Assembly: GCF_003323745.1 (NCBI RefSeq) | Contig: NZ_QOIL01000008.1 | Span: 124,001 to 188,000, forward strand | From: Sphaerisporangium album | GTDB taxonomy: Bacteria > Actinomycetota > Actinomycetes > Streptosporangiales > Streptosporangiaceae | Length of the DNA: 64,000 nt | Direction of reading: 5' to 3' | In this document: one piece after another, positions 18,393-28,103 of the stretch | How positions within the stretch are numbered: the first letter of the stretch is position 1 | Layout: every line of letters begins with the position of its first letter | Position numbers and translations under genes: made by a program | The notes under the pieces: generated by a model | Databases searched by the model: none | The model's input: only the letters and a program-made list of their open reading frames with translations | Told to the model about the DNA's origin: nothing

Positions 18393-19711
18393 TGTGCCTC
18401 CCTGAGCACGACCGTCCGGAGCTCTTCAGGGGAGACCATGGGCACCGCGCCGTAACGGCCCTGGAGATAGCGCTTCTCGAAGTTGTCCGTCGGTCGTACG
18501 GGGAACTCGGCCAAGGAGAACAGTTCTGTTGCGCCCTGGGCGGTCTTCTCCGTGAACCAGATCTCATCCTTCGAGAGGTTGATCCCCGGCATCTGGCCGA
18601 GCAGGCTCGTCTCGTGGGAGGTGAAAATCAGTTGCGCACCCGCCGGATTAAGCTCACGGTCTTTGAACATTCCGACGAGCGCGGCGGCGAGGCGCGGATG
18701 GAGGCTTGCGTCGAGCTCGTCTATGGCCATCACATCGCCATGCCGCAATGCCATCAGCGCAGGGACGCCGAGTGCGAGCCAGGCGATGGTTCCGCTGCTT
18801 TCCTCCTCCAGCGACAGTAGAAAGGAACCCGTAGGATCTGCTCCGGAGTGTGTGAATCTGATCTTTTTCTTCAGTTCGCCGATGATTTCTTCCAGGGAGG
18901 GCATGGACCGGGACGGGCTTTCGGAGCCCATAAGCCCCTCGAGGGAGTCCTTCAGTATGCTGACGATATCGTCGTCCAGATCTTCTTCGTCAAGAACCAT
19001 GCCGGTGATCCCGAGATCGGCGAACCTGAGCAGGCCTATCGCCTGCGACAGCACGATTTCGTTCTCCATGATGTTGCGCGCCCACATGATGCGCGCATGA
19101 CGATCGGCCTCGGTGTACCGGGCATACCGCATGTGCTGGGTGATCCATCGGTAAACGGCATCGAGCGACTTGTGGTTGCTGTTGACCGCGGTCGAGAGGT
19201 AGAGGGCCGTAGGGCGGAGCAGGCGAGCGATGCGCACGTTCTCACCGGGAAGAGAGCGCCCGAACTCCATGTCCTCACCGCTGAGCCCGCTGCGCTCGAA
19301 GAGCATCCTTTTTCGCCCGGTCGGGTAACTGAAGAGCCATTCCATGTGGATGCCCGTCGCTGATGACTCGAATCCGTAGGTGTAGCGGACTCCATCAAGA
19401 ACGAAGTCGATTTCATACAGGGACGTTTGGGTTCTTGAATCGGCGTCCAGGGTGAACGGATGATGAGGAAAACGGCTCCTGCTGCCCCAGGTCGTGGCGC
19501 TGTGCGTAATGGCATCGATCATGAAGCCCAGAGCTTCGAGAACTGTTGACTTCCCGGAGGCGTTCGCACCGTATATCCCCGCCACTCGAGTCGTCACCGC
19601 CATCCAGTCATGGTCGGCGGGTCTGGACCCGCTGAAGGCACTGCTGACCAGCGAGATCTCCGCCGTGTCGCGGATGCTCCGGTGGTTGGCGACCCGAAAC
19701 CTCAGCAGCAT
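18389..19711 (-). CDS. AAA_15/21-type ATPase, RloA/AbiLi-like
   Basis: A 440-residue ABC/SMC-like ATPase. The Walker A motif GANASGKST is at about residues 48-56. A long helical middle (about 150-320) carries DEEDLDDDIVSILKD and EEIIGELKKKIRF, then come Walker B VMAIDELDASLHPRL and the switch IFTSHETSLLG. This architecture is shared by OLD-like and AbiL/PARIS-type ATPases paired with TOPRIM or RloB effectors. I chose ATG 19711 (MLLRFRVANHRSI) because the fold starts there and AGGA lies upstream; an extra 20 codons are open. Third-position A/T is visibly more frequent than in neighbours, consistent with horizontal acquisition. No restriction-modification gene is adjacent. Confidence 0.85.
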   Translation of the reverse strand: MLLRFRVANHRSIRDTAEISLVSSAFSGSRPADHDWMAVTTRVAGIYGANASGKSTVLEALGFMIDAITHSATTWGSRSRFPHHPFTLDADSRTQTSLYEIDFVLDGVRYTYGFESSATGIHMEWLFSYPTGRKRMLFERSGLSGEDMEFGRSLPGENVRIARLLRPTALYLSTAVNSNHKSLDAVYRWITQHMRYARYTEADRHARIMWARNIMENEIVLSQAIGLLRFADLGITGMVLDEEDLDDDIVSILKDSLEGLMGSESPSRSMPSLEEIIGELKKKIRFTHSGADPTGSFLLSLEEESSGTIAWLALGVPALMALRHGDVMAIDELDASLHPRLAAALVGMFKDRELNPAGAQLIFTSHETSLLGQMPGINLSKDEIWFTEKTAQGATELFSLAEFPVRPTDNFEKRYLQGRYGAVPMVSPEELRTVVLREAQ

Positions 19712-19910
19712 GAGACGTCCTTTCGGCCCCCTCTGTGCGGTTTCGGGGCCTCCAGAGGCGATCATGAACAATGGTGACGCTGTAACTGCACTCTACCTGC
19801 ACTCATACGTCGTGCTCCATCAACCGTCCACAAAGATCGCCCGATCCGCGGGGGGCGCTGTGGGTCACGTCCCGCGACTCGGAGGGGGAGGCGCCGGCAG
19901 GCCCAGACGG
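19712..19910. promoter_or_regulatory. promoter region of the ATPase/RloB pair
   Basis: A 199-bp gap upstream of the leftward ATPase gene, comparatively AT-rich near 19770-19830. It probably contains the promoter of the defence-type pair. I see no clear -35/-10 pair and no recognised operator. Confidence 0.3.
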
Positions 19911-20661
19911 TCATGCCCGGAGTGCCGGGGAAATGGGTCGGTCCGGAGGCGGGAGCTGGGCGTTGACGATGACCAGGTCACGGGCCGTGGACTGCTTCGA
20001 GGTCCAGGCTCAGGTGGCGGGGCCGCTCGGGGCCATGGTCGCTCACCTGAACGCACTGCTTGCCGGGCGTGAGCCACAGCGACGGCCTCACCGGCGGCAG
20101 GCCGTGTACGACCGTGTTGGCGAGCAGCTCGCTCACGGCGAGGATCACGTCATCGGCGATGGTGAGCAGCGCCCAGGTGGTGAGGACCTCTTTCACCATG
20201 GTGCGGGTCTTGCCGACCATCGACAGGTCGTCCGGCAGGTCCCAGCAGACGGTACGCAGACCGCCGTCCTGCGTCTCTGGCATCGGTGCTCCGTGAGATG
20301 TCGAATGGCCCGTGGGGGCCGGGTGAGGTGGGCGGCCCGCACGATCGGCCGCCCGCGCGGCGGACCGGTGGGCCGGGGGCCGGTACAGCACCGCTCGTTC
20401 GGCCGCGCGCATCAGGTCGCGCAGCTCGTCGGTGGTATCCGCCTCGACGAGCAGGGGGTCGGGTGTCGGCCAGGTGGCGGCGGCATAGAACCGTCGCGAG
20501 CCCACGCCGTAGCAGATCGCCCAGACGGGCTCCATCTGGTCCAACTGCTGAGCGGCGGCCTTCTGGGCCAGGTCCCATGGTCGAGAGCGGACCTGCGTGG
20601 GCGCCGTCCCTGGCCGGTGCCGGCCCCGGGGGCGTGCCTCGAAGGCGTCGTCCCGGTTCAC
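19911..20661 (-). pseudogene. small conserved protein fused to a frameshifted anti-sigma-type HATPase
   Basis: The intact frame runs from GTG 20661 (strong AGGAGG upstream) to a TGA at 19978, giving 227 residues. Residues 1-95 (with MEPVWAICYGVGSRRFYAAATWP and ELRDLMRAAE) resemble a short actinomycete protein of unknown function. Residues 127-227 are a serine-kinase-like HATPase fold of the RsbW type, with AVSELLANTVVHG (N box) and CVQVSDHG. The usual following GxGLxIV box is missing because the frame stops; reading one base over, GRDLVIVNAQL continues the fold and runs to 19911. ATG 20283 has its own GGAG, so the ATPase could also be translated separately. Most likely a degraded gene; a sequencing error is the alternative. 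Confidence 0.6.
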
Positions 20662-21125
20662 GTCGCCACCTCCTGGCGCCGCCGGTGGCGTCCGCCGCGC
20701 GGGACTCGCACGCCGGACGGCTGAGGCCGGGTCACCATGGAGTCCGCCGCGCCCGACGACTTTTGCCGTCGATGACGGCCTGGGAAGGTGACCGTGCGCT
20801 GTGCGGGGGAGACCGCGGAAGCGTGCTCGGCCCTGACGGGCGGCCGGGGGTCCGGCGGCAGGAGCGGACGGATGGGCCTGGCCCGCGTCGGCGGACCGGA
20901 GAGCCCCAGGCGCCGCCGGACGTTCATCCGGGCCTGGACCTGCGCGGGGGTGGGCTGATCCCACTCATGATGTGCGCGATGGGGAAGGGACGCGGCCTCG
21001 TGGGCGTACGGCGGGTGCCCGCACCAGCGGCAGCCGAGCGGCATCGGCGGCTCGTCGGCCTGCCAGCGGACGCGAATGACGCGGATTCCCCTGCTGGGAA
21101 GGCGTCCTCTACTAGGGTTGTGCAT
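20658..21125 (-). CDS. conserved hypothetical protein with CRWCGHPPYAH motif
   Basis: A 155-residue protein of unknown function. Residues about 28-80 hold CRWCGHPPYAH, then HHEWDQPTPAQVQARM; a CxxC...H arrangement of this kind could bind zinc. The rest is Pro/Arg-rich and low in complexity. The pattern recurs in small actinomycete proteins that lie beside anti-sigma-type ATPase genes, as here. I chose ATG 21125 because GGAGG stands nine bases upstream. The stop overlaps the GTG start of the following gene (GTGA), indicating coupling. Confidence 0.5.
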   Translation of the reverse strand: MHNPSRGRLPSRGIRVIRVRWQADEPPMPLGCRWCGHPPYAHEAASLPHRAHHEWDQPTPAQVQARMNVRRRLGLSGPPTRARPIRPLLPPDPRPPVRAEHASAVSPAQRTVTFPGRHRRQKSSGAADSMVTRPQPSGVRVPRGGRHRRRQEVAT

Positions 21126-21305
21126 CGGATCGGACCTCCAGAGTCCGGTCAAGGGGCTTGTCCCGGCGTGCTGTGCCGTGGCGAGCCCCGCTTCATGTGC
21201 GGGGGTTCGGTCGCCGGCTTCGCTTCAGAGGCGGGACCGACTCATTGGGGCCGGGTTCGTGGGGCGGGGGCTGACCTGCGGGGCGGCTCGTGGACGAGGG
21301 ATGGG

Positions 21306-21396
21306 CTCGTGGAGCGGGCGCGGAGGTTCATCGGCCGTGATGCAACTCGTGGAGCGGGCGCGGAGGTTCATCGGCCGTGATGCAACTCGTGGAGCG
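21306..21396. repeat. 40-bp tandem repeat, about 2.3 copies
   Basis: Two identical 40-bp units (21306-21345 and 21346-21385), each beginning CTCGTGGAGCGGGCGCGGAG, are followed by the first 11 bases of a third. There is no spacer between copies, so this is not a CRISPR array. It lies in the gene-poor stretch and has no evident coding role. Confidence 0.92.
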
Positions 21397-22403
21397 ACCT
21401 CCGCGACCTGGCGGCGTGAGGACCGTTCGGCGCCCGTCGGCCTCTCCCCGCCGTTGGACGTTCTCTCCTCGCCCGCTGGACGTTGCTTGATCGGCGCCGG
21501 TACGGCGGGTCGCGGGGCGGTGAAGTCGGCGCCGCCGTACGGCGGGTGGGCGGCCATCGGTTTTCCCTGTAGTTGGTGACCAGGTGCGGCTTACCGGCCG
21601 GTGACAAATCCGTGTCCTCCAGATACGGGGACTGTCCGTCAGAGGTACTCCATCTCAACGTCTCGATCTTCAATTTGCACCCCCTTATCCGGACATATCT
21701 AGCGATTTTGTCGACGCCGTCGAATGGCACAGGTGCATATGGAGGAGCAGGCCAGCTGACGGCTTCCGCGTTTCGCCGCGGCTCTTCACAGAGTGCCTCC
21801 AGGTGGCTACGTTTTGCATCGAAAGCGCGGCCACACTATGGCGACACTTCGTGCCCCCGTGTGCCAAATCCTGTGCCGGTGTACCGCGTCCCGTTCACGG
21901 CCGAGGCGGTCGGCGAGCGCGACCTCATGCCGCCGGAGCCGGCCGGCTTCGTGGCGGGCGACATCGACGCGATCCTGCGGAGTCGCCCGCCCTGACCTGC
22001 TCGGCGATCACGTCGGTCGGGACGGAACGAACCGTCGGCTCACCGAACGCCCGCAGTGGATCGATCTTGACTTCTGGGAGCATCGGCGTCAGATCAGTGT
22101 GCGGCCGAGCCGCCCGAAGGTGTGAGAATTTCACGGCCTATATCCGGGGGCGGTTCTGACCTCGTGTGATGACTCCTTGTGTGAACACGGACCCCTCTGA
22201 CCGGTGTAATTTTCATCGCGGCGCATTGGTGGCGGCCGTGATGGCTTCGCTGGTCAGAAGCGTATGGAACGGGCCGACGGTGCCGAGTGGTGCGCCCTGA
22301 GACGGCCCGGCCCCCTTGACAGACCTTGTTGCATTCATGTTGGCTCCGCTGCACCGCCACCCCGGTCGCCCGGAAGAGAAGATCACTCTCGGACCCTCGT
22401 TCA

Positions 22404-23975
<1,572 letters not shown>

Positions 23976-23991
23976 TAGATCATCCAAGGAC

Positions 23992-24022
23992 CGGGGGCCA
24001 GGAGCACAGCGCCTGGCCCCCG
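23992..24022 (+). terminator. terminator-like hairpin after the esterase gene
   Basis: A perfect 11-bp inverted repeat, CGGGGGCCAGG (23992-24002) and CCTGGCCCCCG (24012-24022), with a 9-base loop, begins 16 bp after the esterase stop. There is no T-tract, which is usual in actinomycetes. It also separates the esterase from the convergent RiPP-type operon. Confidence 0.8.
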
Positions 24023-24127
24023 ATGCCGTCGCCATCCTCGGATTCCTGGTCGCGGGCCAGGCCGTCCGGCACCTCCGGCTTCACCGCCAACGGCGCCGCG
24101 GCCCCCCGCACCGGCCGCCGGCGGCCG

Positions 24128-24508
24128 TCAAGGAGTCTCCGCCTGGTGCCCGGCGGGGATCAGCGACAGCGCGGGACTCCCGTGCTGGTGTGTGGAGAGG
24201 TCGAACAGGACCTCGACGCCGGCGTGGCCGGCCCAGGCGGCCTTGAGGACTTCCCGGTGCTCGATGTCGACGGGATGGGTGGACTGCTGGAAGACGGCCT
24301 GGGATCGGGCCGAGTCCTCCTCCTCCAGGGCGTAGACCATGAGCGGCCCCGCCGGGGTGTCCACCAGGAGGACGGTCTCGTGCCGCACGCCCTCCTCCTC
24401 GAACGTGGCGAGGATCTCGTCCCGGCGCGGGCCGGACAACGTGGCGAACCATTCACGCAGCCGGTCCACCTGATCGGACTCGACCCTGCTGACCGAAACC
24501 CTGAGCAT
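24128..24508 (-). CDS. DUF6176 family protein
   Basis: A 126-residue soluble protein recognised as DUF6176-like from the pattern SVSRVESDQVDRLREWFATL, then a charged helix RDEILATFEEEGVRHE, VYALEEED and HPVDIEHREVLKAAW. The family has a ferredoxin-like alpha+beta fold and no established function. It is the last gene of the leftward RiPP-type operon, 30 bp downstream of the peptidase gene. ATG 24508 is preceded directly by an in-frame GTG (24511); neither has a strong ribosome-binding site. A role in the pathway is inferred only from position. Confidence 0.65.
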   Translation of the reverse strand: MLRVSVSRVESDQVDRLREWFATLSGPRRDEILATFEEEGVRHETVLLVDTPAGPLMVYALEEEDSARSQAVFQQSTHPVDIEHREVLKAAWAGHAGVEVLFDLSTHQHGSPALSLIPAGHQAETP

Positions 24509-24538
24509 CACGCAACCCCGTAGGTGTCGACGCCGGAC

Positions 24539-26050
24539 TCATCCAAGACGGTCCAGCCAAGAGAAGAAAGGAGGAAAGACCCGCCGGGCCGCGTGGTCGG
24601 AGAGCATGCCGTGGCCCTCGCCCTCGATGGCCACCCATTCCGATCCGGACGGCAGGTCGTCCAGGTGGGCGCTGACCGCCTCGACGGGGATGCGCGGGTC
24701 TCGCTCGCCGTGCGCGACGAAGTGCGGCACGGCGGCGAACGGCACATGTGCCGCGAAGCGGCCGGCCGCCGTCCGCAGGAAGGCCTCGACCTGCGGATGC
24801 CCGGACCCGTCGAGATCCGAGGGCCGCAGGAAACCGCCGAGCAGGAACACGCCACGCACCTCGGGCGCCATCCGGGCGACACGGCTCGCCAGATAGCCCC
24901 CGTAGCTCATCCCGCCGACCACGACCGGGCCGACCGCGGTCCGGCCCAGCACGGTCAGCGCGTCGTCCGCGTCGTCCACGCCGTAGAGTCCCGGCAGCGG
25001 AGCGCGGACCGCGGGATCGACGAGCCCGCTGCCGCGCAGGTTCGGCTGGACGACGCGCCAGCCGGCCAGCGCCAACGACTCGGCGAACGGCGACCAGGTC
25101 GCCAGGTTCGACCCGTTCGGGCCGCCGTGCAGCAGCAGCACGGTGCCACGCGCCTGGCCCGGGGGGTCGCGCAGCAGGGTGGGCAGGGGACAGTGCGGTC
25201 CCTCGATGACGGTGCAGACGGCGGAAGGCAGGCCGGGGGCGTCCGGCGCGGCAGGGCTCAGCCGGACCTGTTCTCCGCCGGCCAGCCGTCCCGCCTCGAT
25301 GAGCTCCAGCCGGCGCGGCTGCCCGGGGGAGGTCCAGCTCAGGCCGACGAGGTCACCTTCGGCCCGCACGTCGTCCACCACGATCTGGTCGGGCCCGACC
25401 AGGCGGCGCAGCGCCCCCGAGCGGACGTGCCAGGCGTACGGGATGCGTCCCGGCCAGGCCTCCAGGACCACGACGACCTCGTGCTCGGACAGCCACGGCC
25501 CGGCCGAGATCACCGGGCCGTCCCAGTGCGAGACGCCGTCGCGGTCCACGCACACGACCCGGCGAGCCCTGCCCTGGCGCAGCAGCAGGGCGATCCGGTC
25601 GTGTCCGGGGAACGCGGGCACGACGCACTCGGCCGTCGCCCCGGGGGGCAGCCGCACCTCCCCGGCGACCGGATGCGCGACGGCACGCCCGTCGCGGGTC
25701 AGGAGCGCGGGCGGCTCGGCGTACTCCCGTTCCGCGCCGATGCCGGCCAGCGGTATCGGCACGCTGTTCGCCCGCTCGGCCGCGAGGTCCTGGAACACCT
25801 CGGCCACCAGGCGCCCACCGGTCCACTCCGGCCGCGAGTGCCATCGGGACCCGGTGGTGAGCCTGGTCCACCGGCCGTTCGCGAGCAGCGCGAGGTGGCG
25901 GTCGGACCAGGCGTCGGTGCTGACCACCGGACCGGCGGGCGTGAGCGCGAACGCCGGCCGTGAGGCGTCGAGCTGCGCCCGCCGGAACGGGGTGGGCAGC
26001 GGCCCGGTGATCTCCGGCGACCGGTCGGGCAGCGGAACGACGTCCGGCAT
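24539..26050 (-). CDS. S9 prolyl-oligopeptidase-like serine peptidase
   Basis: A 503-residue protein with the two-domain layout of S9 peptidases. An N-terminal beta-rich (propeller-like) part spans about 1-270; the C-terminal alpha/beta-hydrolase domain contains VLLLHGGPNGSN (oxyanion region), GGMSYGGYLAS (nucleophile Ser, about residue 378), GERDPRIPVE (catalytic Asp) and EGEGHGML (catalytic His). The full triad is therefore present. The start at 26050 is supported by GGAGGAAGG. It lies 27 bp after the SRPBCC-PDZ gene in the RiPP-type cluster, so removal of a leader peptide or of an intracellular protecting peptide is an attractive role, but a general peptidase is equally consistent with the sequence. 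Confidence 0.87.
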   Translation of the reverse strand: MPDVVPLPDRSPEITGPLPTPFRRAQLDASRPAFALTPAGPVVSTDAWSDRHLALLANGRWTRLTTGSRWHSRPEWTGGRLVAEVFQDLAAERANSVPIPLAGIGAEREYAEPPALLTRDGRAVAHPVAGEVRLPPGATAECVVPAFPGHDRIALLLRQGRARRVVCVDRDGVSHWDGPVISAGPWLSEHEVVVVLEAWPGRIPYAWHVRSGALRRLVGPDQIVVDDVRAEGDLVGLSWTSPGQPRRLELIEAGRLAGGEQVRLSPAAPDAPGLPSAVCTVIEGPHCPLPTLLRDPPGQARGTVLLLHGGPNGSNLATWSPFAESLALAGWRVVQPNLRGSGLVDPAVRAPLPGLYGVDDADDALTVLGRTAVGPVVVGGMSYGGYLASRVARMAPEVRGVFLLGGFLRPSDLDGSGHPQVEAFLRTAAGRFAAHVPFAAVPHFVAHGERDPRIPVEAVSAHLDDLPSGSEWVAIEGEGHGMLSDHAARRVFPPFFSWLDRLG

Positions 26051-26077
26051 CTTGGCCTTCCTCCACGTGGTTCGCGG

Positions 26078-26797
26078 TCAGGAGGGCGTGTACTGCTTCG
26101 CCCGCAGCACCACCGGCACCAGGCGGTCCCCGACCAGCAGCTCCACCCGTTCCCCCGGCCGGTGGCTCTCGACCCACGCGTCCAGGTCGTCCAGGCTGCC
26201 GAACACGAAGTCGCCGCAGGAGCGGATGACGTCGCCCGCGCGGACCCCGGCCAGGTCGGCGGGCGCGCCGACGGCCACGTCCTGCACCAGCATGCCCTCA
26301 CCGCGAATGGCTCCGACGGGGATCACCCCGAGCTCGGTCTTGTGCATGGTGTGGTAGTTCTTCGGCGTCCCGTCCAGGTAGTCGCCGAGCAGCTCCAGGA
26401 AGTGGTCCCAGTGGTGCAGGAAGCCGTCGCGCTCGAACCTGCCGTTGCCGTCCGCGGGGAAGCCGTCCTGCTGGAGCTTCAGGCGGGTGTGGGTGTCCCC
26501 CGATTCCGTCGGCACGTCCGTCAGCTCGAACGTCATCCGGATCTCGGCGTCGCAGGCGACGAGGCCGATCACCAGTTCCAGGCGGCGGAACCGGTCCAGG
26601 ACCTGGATCCGCCCGCTGTAGGTGGTCGGCATGCGCGCGCCGGGGTCGTAGATCCAGCACAGCGCCGCGCCCTCGCGCTCGGGCATGACACTGGCCACCG
26701 TGCCCAGCCAGTGCTCGGCCGCTCCCGGGTCGAAGATGGTCTGCCAGACCTTCTCCCGGGGGTGCCGCAGCAGGCGTTCCAGGCTGTTGCTCTCCAT
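26078..26797 (-). CDS. SRPBCC (AHSA1/START-like) domain fused to a PDZ domain
   Basis: A 239-residue protein. Residues about 1-140 form an SRPBCC/AHSA1-like hydrophobic-cavity domain: RHPREKVWQTIFDPGAAEHW, then RMTFELTD and HHWDHFLELLGDYLDG. Residues about 153-236 are a PDZ domain: GVIPVGAIRGEGMLVQDV, GAPADLAGVRAGDVIRSCGD, then a final strand VELLVGDRLVPVVLRA. PDZ domains bind C-terminal peptides, so in a peptide-biosynthesis cluster this could chaperone the precursor or hold it for the modifying enzymes; that is inference. GAAGGAG precedes ATG 26797. It sits 13 bp after the MFS exporter gene. I know of no standard enzyme with this pairing. Confidence 0.85.
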   Translation of the reverse strand: MESNSLERLLRHPREKVWQTIFDPGAAEHWLGTVASVMPEREGAALCWIYDPGARMPTTYSGRIQVLDRFRRLELVIGLVACDAEIRMTFELTDVPTESGDTHTRLKLQQDGFPADGNGRFERDGFLHHWDHFLELLGDYLDGTPKNYHTMHKTELGVIPVGAIRGEGMLVQDVAVGAPADLAGVRAGDVIRSCGDFVFGSLDDLDAWVESHRPGERVELLVGDRLVPVVLRAKQYTPS

Positions 26798-26810
26798 CGT
26801 TTGCTCCTTC

Positions 26811-28103
26811 TCATGCTGACTGACTGTCGGCCGGGGGCGCCGTCAGCTCCGCGACCCGGGACCGCGTGATCGTGACGCTGGCGAACACGGCCAGCGCGAG
26901 CATGATCGCGCCGGCGACCACGAACGACATGCGCAGCCCGGACAGCGAGGCGAGGACGCCGCCCAGCAGCGCGCCGAACGGCATCGCCCCGTAGGTGACC
27001 AGCCGGTGCACGCCGGTGACCCTGCCGAGCAGGTGGTCCGGTGTGCCGGACTGCCGCAGGGACATCTGGTTGACGTTCCAGATCGCGGCGCCGAGCCCGG
27101 CCAGGATCTCCCCGGCCCCCGCGGTCCACACGTTCGGCGCCGCGGCGGTGACCAGGCACGCGACCCCCGCCACGACCAGCGCCAGCCGGAGGCTGACCGC
27201 CGTGCCGAACCACTTGTTGAGCCGCCCGGCCTGCGCCGCGCCGAAGAGGGCGCCGAAGGAGCCCACGGCGAGCAGCAGGCTGAAGCCGAAGGCGCCGAGG
27301 CCGAACACCTGCTGGGCGAAGAGCACGAAGATGGCGCTCTGCGCGAGGCACGCGACGTTGAACAGGCCGGCTATGCCGGTGATCGCCCGCAGGACCGGCT
27401 GCCGCCACAGCCAGGTGAAGCCCTCACTGATGGCCTGCCGCAGGCCGATGTCGCCGAGGGTGTTGCGGGCGACGTGGTAGTCGCCCCGCATCCTGCGCAG
27501 GAGGACGGAGCTGACCAGGAAGGACACCGCGTCGCCGAAGAAGGGCACCGACCGCGACACGCTGAACAGCAGACCGCCGAGGGGCGGCCCGACGAAGGAT
27601 TCCACCGTGTTCCGCGACCCGACCAGCCACGAGTTGGCCCGCTGGATCTTCTCGGGGTCGTTCGCCACCACCTTGGGCAGTACGGCGGTGCTGGCGCTGT
27701 CGAACACGGTGTCGGCGATGGCGATCAGGAAGCCCACCACCATCAGCAGGGCGATGCCGGCGGATCCGGTCGCCACGGCCACGGCGAGCCCCGCGGTCAG
27801 CCCGGCGCGGACCAGGTCGCTGATCCACATGGCGCGTTTGCGGTCCCACCGGTCGGCCATGACGCCCGCGGGCAGGGCGAACAGCAGCCAGGGCAGCCTG
27901 CCGACGACGACCACGGACGACACCACGATCGGGTCGCTGGACAGCGTGGCCGCCAGCAGCGGCAGCGCCGCGGAGGAGATGCCGTTGCCGAGGAGCGACA
28001 CGGTCGTCGCCCCCCACAGCATGGGGAAGTCGGGGGCGAGCGCGGACAGGCCGAACCGGCCCGGCCGGCGAGGGGGACTCGCGTTGTGCAGGGTGTCCGC
28101 CAT
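26811..28103 (-). CDS. MFS exporter, MFS_3/EntS-like
   Basis: A 430-residue transporter with about 12 hydrophobic helices. It begins with a short basic tail and FPMLWGATTVSLLGNGISSAA; the loop after helix 2 has ADRWDRKRAMWISDLVRAG, the MFS motif A variant seen in the EntS/MFS_3 group, which exports siderophores, peptides and antibiotics. The position directly after the oxygenase gene suggests it exports the modified peptide or gives self-resistance. ATG 28103 follows the oxygenase stop in a TGATG overlap; the TTG just upstream is less likely. No substrate can be inferred from sequence. Confidence 0.88.
   Translation of the reverse strand: MADTLHNASPPRRPGRFGLSALAPDFPMLWGATTVSLLGNGISSAALPLLAATLSSDPIVVSSVVVVGRLPWLLFALPAGVMADRWDRKRAMWISDLVRAGLTAGLAVAVATGSAGIALLMVVGFLIAIADTVFDSASTAVLPKVVANDPEKIQRANSWLVGSRNTVESFVGPPLGGLLFSVSRSVPFFGDAVSFLVSSVLLRRMRGDYHVARNTLGDIGLRQAISEGFTWLWRQPVLRAITGIAGLFNVACLAQSAIFVLFAQQVFGLGAFGFSLLLAVGSFGALFGAAQAGRLNKWFGTAVSLRLALVVAGVACLVTAAAPNVWTAGAGEILAGLGAAIWNVNQMSLRQSGTPDHLLGRVTGVHRLVTYGAMPFGALLGGVLASLSGLRMSFVVAGAIMLALAVFASVTITRSRVAELTAPPADSQSA

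Noticed and set aside
17793-19711. PARIS (AriA/AriB) defence system
   Set aside because: The partner carries RloB motifs (EGxxTEPxYF, NPxFExWLL) rather than the DUF4435 type of AriB; an AbiL-like pair fits better.
21306-21396. CRISPR array
   Set aside because: The 40-bp units are directly adjacent without spacers, fewer than three copies exist, and no cas genes are near.
21573-21995. Plus-strand 140-codon frame in the gene-poor stretch
   Set aside because: Only its last 30 residues look protein-like, there is no ribosome-binding site, and no family is recognised; at most a remnant.
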